Source: Flavobacteriales bacterium
GTDB taxonomy: Bacteria > Bacteroidota > Bacteroidia > UBA10329
Assembly (NCBI GenBank): GCA_016124845.1
Contig: WGMW01000012.1
Location: 52,641-116,640, forward strand
Direction of reading: 5' to 3'
Length of the DNA stretch: 64,000 nt
Shown here: positions 35,123-41,570 of the stretch, in pieces
Layout: each line of letters opens with the position of its first letter
Numbering within the stretch: position 1 is the stretch's first letter
The notes under the pieces: model-generated
What the model was told of the DNA's origin: nothing
What the model saw: the letters and a program-made list of their open reading frames with translations, nothing else
The model's database searches: none
Position numbers and translations under genes: made by a program

Positions 35123-37144
35123 ATGAAAAGATCCATCCTTCTTATTTTCAACCTGTTCATCATTGCCGCAGCTTCGGCTCAGGTGCCACAACTGTTCAAC
35201 TATCAGGGCGTGGCGCGCGACAATGCCGGAAGTGTTCTTGCAGGTCAGGCTGTTGGACTGCAATTAAGTCTGCATAGTGGTTCGCCTGTGGGAACGGTGG
35301 TTTATCAGGAGACCCATTCGCCTACGACCAATCAGTTCGGGCTGTTCAATATTGAGATCGGAAACGGAGCAGTTGTTTCGGGCGATCTGGCCTCTGTCGA
35401 TTGGTCAACGGGCAGCTATTTCATTCAGGTGGAGATGGATGCCTCGGGCGGAACTTCCTATCAGGACATGGGAACATCGCAGTTGCTTTCTGTTCCCTAT
35501 GCGCTCTATGCCGGAACGGCCGGTAATTCGATCACGCCACCAACCCTCGATCAGGCCTATGACCAAGGTGGTCTGGGTGCGGGAAGAACCATTACTGCCG
35601 ATACGGGTGCAGTATTCATTGATGGTGATGATGGCTTTATTGTCACCGGCACACTAAATATGGGAGACTCGATCGAGGTTTCGGGTGCTGGCACGCGTAT
35701 GTTCTTCAATCCTCGCAGGGCTGCTTTCAGGGCCGGTAGCGTGTCGGGTCCGCAGTGGGATGCAAGCGAGACCGGGCTTTACTCAGTTGCCTTGGGATAC
35801 AACACCAAAGCAACAAACGACAAAAGTATTGCCATCGGCAGCGGGGCCATTTCCACAGGAGTGAATGGTGTTGCTTTGGGCAATAGCACCAATGCCGATG
35901 GTCTCAGTTCGGTGGCAATGGGCAGTTCAAGTACGGCCAATGGTAATACTTCCATCGCTATCGGAACGCTGTCCATCGCCAGTGGAGATCGGGCAATAGC
36001 GTTGGGAACCTACATTACGGCAAAATCATTCAACGAAATTGCAATAGGAAGGAACAACACGGATTATGTGCCCGCAAACACTACCGGATGGAATCCTGGC
36101 GACCGCCTTTTTGTGGTGGGCAATGGTCAATCTACCGGGACAACTTCAGATGCCATGGTCATTCTGAAAAACGGGAAAGTCGGCATCGGGTCTTCATCAC
36201 CAGAAGAAAAATTGCATGTGGTCGGTTCCATCCGAATGGTGGACGGACACCAGCAGGCGGGTTACGTCCCTGTTTCGGATGCCAACGGAAAGATGACCTG
36301 GACAGACCCCGCAACTTTGAGCTCAGGCGATGATGGGGATTGGACCGTGAATGGAAACGATATCTATTCGGCTGTGAGCGGAAATGTGGGGATCGGAACA
36401 AACACTCCTGGTGCACTTTTGCACGTTGCGGGTTCGGGTACCAATGAGAATTCTGGTATTCGGGTCTCGGGCGCCACTGGAATCTCGGTCATCTATATGA
36501 ATGCTGCAGGCGACCTTGTACTTCGGAAACTCGGTGTAACAGACCAATTGGTGTTGGATGAAAGCGGAAATGTTGGTGTCGGCACAAGCGCTCCGTCTTC
36601 TAAATTTCATGTGACTGACGATTTCGCCAACACGGGGCAATACGTGGCTTCGGTCCAGAACACAGGAGATGGCGCCTTCTCCAACGGGCTTTTGATAACG
36701 GCAGGTGAGAACACACAGACCTCCAGCAACCGATACATGGCTTTTCAGAAGCCGAATGGCACTGAAATAGGCGCCATTGTGCAGTCCACATCAACAAGTG
36801 TGGCTTACAACACCACTTCTGACGAACGTCTGAAAATGAATATCCACCCGACCACTAAAGGACTGACCGATCTGATGAATATAGAGGTGAAAGACTACGT
36901 GTATAAGGAAGATTCGGAAAAACCACAGACAGGTTTCATCGCGCAGCAGGTTTTTGACATCTATCCCAATGCGGTTACCGAAGGAGGCAATGACCCAAAA
37001 AGTGATCCGTGGATGATGGATTACAGCAAACTTTCTCCGCTTATGGTGAAGGCCATTCAGGATCTGAAAACCGAAAAAGACGAATTGCAAAAACAGGTTA
37101 CGCAGATGATGCAACGCTTGGAGCAATTGGAACAAAAACAATAA
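35123..37144 (+). CDS. Surface fibre protein with S74 chaperone domain (paralogue 3)
   Basis: A 673-residue exported protein; ATG 35123 begins the signal peptide MKRSILLIFNLFIIAAASAQ, and the 30 bp of open frame before it are not used. It has the same N-terminal domain as paralogue 2 ([30 protein letters not shown]), a near-copy of its YadA-like block ([20 protein letters not shown]), the GIGSSSPEEKLHVVGSI linker type, and an S74 end (TTSDERLKMNIHPTTKGL, QTGFIAQQVFDIYP) with coiled coil QQ-rich tail. Collagen-like triplets are absent. It is followed after 4 bp by the cupin gene, the arrangement that was duplicated. Confidence 0.8.
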   Translation: MKRSILLIFNLFIIAAASAQVPQLFNYQGVARDNAGSVLAGQAVGLQLSLHSGSPVGTVVYQETHSPTTNQFGLFNIEIGNGAVVSGDLASVDWSTGSYFIQVEMDASGGTSYQDMGTSQLLSVPYALYAGTAGNSITPPTLDQAYDQGGLGAGRTITADTGAVFIDGDDGFIVTGTLNMGDSIEVSGAGTRMFFNPRRAAFRAGSVSGPQWDASETGLYSVALGYNTKATNDKSIAIGSGAISTGVNGVALGNSTNADGLSSVAMGSSSTANGNTSIAIGTLSIASGDRAIALGTYITAKSFNEIAIGRNNTDYVPANTTGWNPGDRLFVVGNGQSTGTTSDAMVILKNGKVGIGSSSPEEKLHVVGSIRMVDGHQQAGYVPVSDANGKMTWTDPATLSSGDDGDWTVNGNDIYSAVSGNVGIGTNTPGALLHVAGSGTNENSGIRVSGATGISVIYMNAAGDLVLRKLGVTDQLVLDESGNVGVGTSAPSSKFHVTDDFANTGQYVASVQNTGDGAFSNGLLITAGENTQTSSNRYMAFQKPNGTEIGAIVQSTSTSVAYNTTSDERLKMNIHPTTKGLTDLMNIEVKDYVYKEDSEKPQTGFIAQQVFDIYPNAVTEGGNDPKSDPWMMDYSKLSPLMVKAIQDLKTEKDELQKQVTQMMQRLEQLEQKQ

Positions 37145-37148
37145 GACC

Positions 37149-37706
37149 ATGACAACAGATTTCTCGATCACCGACTATCTCCGACTACCAGGGGAAGGCG
37201 AAAAGACCAACAGCGAAATGGTCATCAAGGCACGTGCGGCAGAGTTGGAAGGCGACTTCTCGGTGATGGAAGGCGTTCTCGCACCGGGCGAACTGCTGGC
37301 TCCACACGTACACGACCACGAGGCGCAATTGCTGTATGTGATAAGTGGCGAGTTGAAGTTTGAATTGGGCGGAAAGGAAGGGCTTCAGTTCTCCGCGCCA
37401 GCGGGCAGTTATGTGATAAAACCGAAAGGTGTGATGCATGCCTTTTGGAATGATGGTGACGTTCCAGCACGGTACATTGAACTTTCTGGCGGTTCGCACT
37501 TCGAGCATTTTGTAGATAGCAAGTCCAAGGGCGATCTCTATGCGATGGCCCATGCCAGTGAGCACGGAATGAAACCGTACGTAAAAGACACCTTGCGCTT
37601 GATGGGCGAACATCGGCTCAAGTCGTTGGCCATGCTCAATCTGCCCAAACTTCAAAGCCTCGCCAATCTGGGAAGTCGTATATTCAAACCGACAACCCAG
37701 AAGTAA
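37149..37706 (+). CDS. Cupin-domain protein
   Basis: A 185-residue soluble protein with one cupin barrel. Motif 1 reads LLAPHVHDHEAQLLYVISGE with metal-type His-His-Glu spacing, and motif 2 is GSYVIKPKGVMHAFWNDGD with a His. The C-terminal 60 residues are helical (DLYAMAHASEHGMKPY, LAMLNLPKLQSLANLG). Small-molecule dioxygenases, isomerases and sensors share this fold; the substrate here is unknown. It starts 4 bp after the third fibre gene and 15 bp before the cyclase gene, so these are probably cotranscribed. A truncated copy lies at 34961. Confidence 0.75.
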   Translation: MTTDFSITDYLRLPGEGEKTNSEMVIKARAAELEGDFSVMEGVLAPGELLAPHVHDHEAQLLYVISGELKFELGGKEGLQFSAPAGSYVIKPKGVMHAFWNDGDVPARYIELSGGSHFEHFVDSKSKGDLYAMAHASEHGMKPYVKDTLRLMGEHRLKSLAMLNLPKLQSLANLGSRIFKPTTQK

Positions 37707-37721
37707 GCCCCATCCAACGCC

Positions 37722-39776
37722 ATGACACGACTGTTCTTCCTTATCTGCCTGCTTTCGTTCCCATTGTGTTCCATGGCGCAGGATGCCAAGTTGGACAGTC
37801 TTTGGGCCGTTTGGAACAACAAGACCGAAGCTGATACGAGTAGAATGAATGCGCTGCTTGAAGTTGTGCGAACAAACTATAGTGCTTCGAAACGTGACAG
37901 CATGTTCTACCATTCGGAGTTGGTGTATCGGCTTGCAAAAAGTCGTGGGGACAAAAAAAACATGGCAAATGCCTTGAAACTTCAGGGCCTTGCATTGAAG
38001 GTGAAGGGGGAAACAGATTCGGCCTTCACCTATGTTGAAAGAGCCTTTGAGCTTTTTCGCGAAGCCGACAACAAGAAGTCAATGGGTGCATGTCTGATCG
38101 ATCTGGGTCAGATCCTTCAGTCAAAAGGGGAGTACGATAAGGCACTTGAACAGTATATGAAGGCTCTTGAAATTGTGGAGGCCAGCGGGGAGAAATACCT
38201 TATCGGCAATACATACAACAGCATTGGAATTGTATATAAGTATCAAGGCAACTATCCAAAGGCGATCGAGAATCTGTTGGTGGCGTTGAGAATAAAGGAA
38301 GAGATCGGAGACAAACGCGGAATAGCGGCCTGCTACAACAACATCGCTGTGATCCATCAGGATCAGGGAAACTATGAGCAATCGCTTCAAACACATCAAC
38401 GGTCGCTTGAGATAAGAGAAGAAATTGGCGATAAGAGAGGGACTGCCATGGCATACGCCAACATGGGAAATGTCTTCATCCTTCAAAAGCAATATGACAA
38501 AGGGTTGGAAAACACCCTTAAAGCACTCAGAATTGCCGAAGAGGTTGGAGATAAATATGGAATTGCCAATTGCAACATGAACGTTGCTGTATGTTACAAT
38601 AAACTTGGAAACTACGGGAAGTCTCTGCAGCACACGAAGCTGACCCTCAACATGTTTGAGGAAATGGGCATACAGTGGGGTGTTGCCGCTTCTTACGCCA
38701 ATATGGGCAGTACCTACAATTTAATGAAGAAACCTGCCGAGGGCAGGAAATGGTATTCCAAAAGCCTTGCGCTCAGTCGGGAACTGGGAACAAAGGATCA
38801 GATCAAGCAATCATACCTTGGGCTTGCCGAGTCCGACAGTGCTTTGCATGACTACAAAGGCGCATACGAAAACTACAAGATGTATCTCGTTTACAGGGAC
38901 AGTCTTGTGAATGAGGAGAACACGAAAAAGACCACCCAGTTGGAAATGCAGTATGAGTTTGACAAGAAGGAGGCCGCCACGCAGGCTGAGCAGGATAAGA
39001 AAGATGCGATCGCTGCTGAAGAATTGCGTAGAAAGAACCTACAACGCAATGCTTCCATCGGTGGATTGGCTTTGATGGTGCTGCTGGCATCGGTCTTCTT
39101 TGTGCAGCGCAACCGCATCGGCAAAGAGAAGGCACGCAGCGAAGAACTGTTATTGAATATCCTGCCCGAAGAGGTGGCCACGGAATTGAAAGAAAAAGGC
39201 CATGCCGATGCCAAGTTGATCGATGACGTGACGGTACTGTTCACCGATTTCAAAGGCTTCACGGCCATGTCTGAAAACCTGAGTCCACAGCAATTGGTGG
39301 AAGACCTCAATGTGTGTTTCTCCGCCTTCGACCATATCATGGAAAAACATGGGCTCGAAAAGATAAAGACCATTGGCGATGCCTACATGGCGGCTGGTGG
39401 GCTGCCAACTCCCAATTCAACCCATGCTTCGGATGTGGTGAAAGCCGCCTTTGAAATGCGTGATTTTGTGGAGCAGGGAAAAGCCAAAAAAGTAGCTGCT
39501 GGCTTGCCATACTTTGAGATACGCATCGGAGTCCACACAGGACCAGTTGTAGCAGGCATTGTTGGTGTCAAGAAATTCCAATATGACATTTGGGGAGATA
39601 CCGTCAACACCGCCAGCCGCATGGAATCATCGGGCGAGGCAGGGAAGGTGAATATCAGCCAGAGTACCTACCACCTTGTCAAAGGTCTGTCTGAGTTTGC
39701 CTTTGTGAGTCGAGGAGAGGTAGAAGCGAAAGGCAAAGGCAAGTTGAAGATGTATTTCGTGGAAATTGCTTCTTGA
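37722..39776 (+). CDS. TPR-transmembrane class III adenylate cyclase
   Basis: A 684-residue protein. A signal peptide (MTRLFFLICLLSFPLCSMAQ) is followed by about eight tetratricopeptide repeats in residues 60-400 (AYANMGNVFILQKQYDKGLE), a coiled coil (420-442), one transmembrane helix (446-462) and a class III cyclase domain (500-684). Metal residues are Asp509 (VTVLFTDFKGF) and Asp553 (KTIGDAYMA). Purine selectors Lys549 and Asp622 (FQYDIWGDTVN), with Asn629 and Arg633, indicate ATP rather than GTP. Periplasmic TPRs would sense a signal and the cytoplasmic domain would make cAMP. It follows the cupin gene by 15 bp. Confidence 0.9.
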   Translation: MTRLFFLICLLSFPLCSMAQDAKLDSLWAVWNNKTEADTSRMNALLEVVRTNYSASKRDSMFYHSELVYRLAKSRGDKKNMANALKLQGLALKVKGETDSAFTYVERAFELFREADNKKSMGACLIDLGQILQSKGEYDKALEQYMKALEIVEASGEKYLIGNTYNSIGIVYKYQGNYPKAIENLLVALRIKEEIGDKRGIAACYNNIAVIHQDQGNYEQSLQTHQRSLEIREEIGDKRGTAMAYANMGNVFILQKQYDKGLENTLKALRIAEEVGDKYGIANCNMNVAVCYNKLGNYGKSLQHTKLTLNMFEEMGIQWGVAASYANMGSTYNLMKKPAEGRKWYSKSLALSRELGTKDQIKQSYLGLAESDSALHDYKGAYENYKMYLVYRDSLVNEENTKKTTQLEMQYEFDKKEAATQAEQDKKDAIAAEELRRKNLQRNASIGGLALMVLLASVFFVQRNRIGKEKARSEELLLNILPEEVATELKEKGHADAKLIDDVTVLFTDFKGFTAMSENLSPQQLVEDLNVCFSAFDHIMEKHGLEKIKTIGDAYMAAGGLPTPNSTHASDVVKAAFEMRDFVEQGKAKKVAAGLPYFEIRIGVHTGPVVAGIVGVKKFQYDIWGDTVNTASRMESSGEAGKVNISQSTYHLVKGLSEFAFVSRGEVEAKGKGKLKMYFVEIAS

Positions 39777-39782
39777 TCATGT

Positions 39783-39872
39783 TCAGATCAGTATTGCTCC
39801 CTTTTTCAATTTCTCTATCGCCTCCTTCTCATGGTTGGCGTAGTCAAATCTGTCTTTCTCTTGTTCTTCCAT
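39783..39872 (-). pseudogene. Possible IS256-type transposase N-terminal remnant
   Basis: A 29-codon frame on the minus strand reads MEEQEKDRFDYANHEKEAIE then KLKKGAILI and stops. The FDY...KEAIEKLKKG pattern resembles the N-terminus of Bacteroidota IS256-family transposases (FDF..FKKEAI.QLK.GKPL), but the catalytic part is missing. It lies between the cyclase stop and the second 21-bp array. The match is short, so the call is tentative. Confidence 0.35.
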
Positions 39873-39954
39873 TTTTTCTGTGTCTATCGGTTATCAAATC
39901 TATCTATCTGACAACTGACACAGTTTATTGAACAGACTCCTCAATAACTCAACC

Positions 39955-40231
39955 CGGAGAGTCAATAAGACGATGCGGTGACCCAATAAGTCAACGCGGA
40001 AGGTCAATAAGTCGATGCGGAAGGTTGATAAGACAACCCGGAAGGTCAATAGATCAACGCGGCAGGTCGGCAGACCATACCCCACACCCCTGCAACACGA
40101 TCCGGACACCCAACAACACAACGCGGCACCTTGGCAACGCGCCCCTGTCAGCCAGCAGAACAACGCAGACAGTCAACAACACAATGCGGAAGGTCAACGG
40201 AACTGTGCGGCAAGCCGATATAGAAGGTCGG
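39955..40231. repeat. 21-bp phase-locked degenerate repeat array (array B)
   Basis: About fourteen units of 21 bp with consensus near CGGAAGGTCAATAAGTCAACG. CGG occurs at 39955, 39976, 39997, 40018, 40039, 40060, then after a 1-bp slip at 40103, 40124, (CAG at 40166), 40187, 40208 and 40229. The minus strand reads as heptapeptides of the LLTFRVD type over the first half. The array shares period, length and CGG core with array A at 15064-15340. From 40232 to 40358 there is no recognisable gene. Confidence 0.65.
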
Positions 40232-40358
40232 CAACCTCCCAACCCAACAGCTGTAGGCAAACAGAATCTTCTGAACAGCCGACAGAGCCACCCGTAAGGG
40301 CTACACCCCAAGCGGGCGGCAAGTCAAAACCCCTGATCGAGTAGAAAAGACCTTCCGA

Positions 40359-41198
40359 TCACTGGCCGATCACCGCATACCGCAGTGTCTGCACCGTGGT
40401 TCCGGCAGAAGCGCGGATGAGGTAGATGCCCGATGGCAGCGAAGAGACATCGTACGAAAGCCTGTGGGTGCCTTTGGCGGTGCCAGAGTAGATAACGTCT
40501 ATCAGTTGGCCATCAGTAGCGTAAAGACGGATGTCCATGGACCGGGTATTGGCATCATTGAGTTGCAGTTGCATCTGGTAGGCACCTGCCGAACCGAACA
40601 GTTCCACCAACGGTTTTTCATTCTTGTCGGCATTGGCCACACCCAAGGCCGATGGGCTCATGATCCAGTCGGTAATAACGCTGGAGGTCGGGTTGACCAA
40701 GCTGTTGTGGTAGGCCACCCAGTGTCCGGCCTCATCGATGAGGAATTTGTTGAAGTTCCATGTGATAGGGGCGTCTGACACGCCATTGAGCGCGCCCTCT
40801 TGCAACCAACGGAACACCGGAGCGGTATCGGGTACCACCGCCTTTATCTTCGACATCATCTGAAAGGTGACCCCATAGTTCTCGGTGCAGAAATTGAGGA
40901 TGGTGGAATCGTTGCCCGGATCCTGATTGTCGAAATCGTTGCACGGAAACCCGATGATCTCGAAGTTATACTGATTGTATTGGTTGTAAAGCGTTTGAAG
41001 GTCGTGGAACTGAGGCGTGAACGCACAGTAACTGGCCGTGTTCACCACCATCACCTTCTTACCGTAATAGGCAGAGAAGTCGATGGTGTCGCCTTCAATG
41101 CTGGCAGCGGAGTAATCGTGAAAGGTGAAGTTGGCATTCTGCGCAAAGGCTGCCATGCCAAAGAAAAGAAGGAAGAAAGAGAGTAGTTGTGTTTTCAT
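40359..41198 (-). CDS. Exported glutathione-peroxidase-like protein with T9SS type A sorting domain
   Basis: A 279-residue protein: signal peptide MKTQLLSFFLLFFGMAAFA, thioredoxin-fold peroxidase domain (25-185), and a C-terminal sorting domain (200-279; IRLYATDGQLIDVIYSG, VSSLPSGIYLIRASAG). Peroxidase motifs are VVNTASYCAFTPQ with Cys58, GFPCNDFDNQDPG, and ITWNFNKFLID with Trp147 and Asn148. The family's catalytic Gln of FPCNQF is Asp88 here, so activity may be altered. T9SS would place it outside the outer membrane, unusual for this family. A short open stretch precedes the divergent TonB receptor gene. Confidence 0.8.
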   Translation of the reverse strand: MKTQLLSFFLLFFGMAAFAQNANFTFHDYSAASIEGDTIDFSAYYGKKVMVVNTASYCAFTPQFHDLQTLYNQYNQYNFEIIGFPCNDFDNQDPGNDSTILNFCTENYGVTFQMMSKIKAVVPDTAPVFRWLQEGALNGVSDAPITWNFNKFLIDEAGHWVAYHNSLVNPTSSVITDWIMSPSALGVANADKNEKPLVELFGSAGAYQMQLQLNDANTRSMDIRLYATDGQLIDVIYSGTAKGTHRLSYDVSSLPSGIYLIRASAGTTVQTLRYAVIGQ

Positions 41199-41570
41199 GA
41201 TGATGATGTGGATGATGTGAGAATGTATAGCCGTATTGGGTGAAGATATGGTTTGCTTCGGAATACGTTTGTTTCCACCTGTACCGAAGCCATTTAAAGT
41301 GGCTAAACGACCAGCACCACGGTTTGTTCACCCCGTTGCCACCGAGGCGGTCCTCTTCCTGCGGTCCGGTTACCGGATCCATGGCCCGAAGGCCCCCTTT
41401 CCCATCACGCTGAATGTGCCTCAAAGCGCGCGAGGAAATGAAACACAGTCAGCTACAGTTCATCGGGGAGACATGTTTCCTTTATCTGAATTTGATGTTA
41501 CCCTATTGACAAATTCGGAAAACTTCGTATTCTTGGAGACGATAACCTAATCTAAACCAACCCCTAACGA
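41199..41570. other. Divergent intergenic region between the peroxidase and TonB receptor genes
   Basis: 372 bp without a gene. It contains a GATGATG-rich stretch next to the peroxidase start and the putative receptor promoter at 41506-41535. No repeat family element was recognised. Confidence 0.5.
41506..41535 (+). promoter_or_regulatory. Putative promoter of the first TonB receptor operon
   Basis: TTG at 41506-41508 and TATTCTTG at 41528-41535 (seven of eight to TAnnTTTG) are 19 bp apart, within Bacteroidota spacing. The ATG lies 36 bp downstream. Confidence 0.45.

Noticed and set aside
25015..37144. Prophage tail-fibre region
   Set aside because: S74 domains suggest phage tails, but all three proteins have signal peptides and no head, tail, portal, terminase or lysis genes are nearby.
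40015..40344. Protein encoded across array B
   Set aside because: Both strands give low-complexity frames caused by the 21-bp period; no start context or domain was found, so it is kept as a repeat only.
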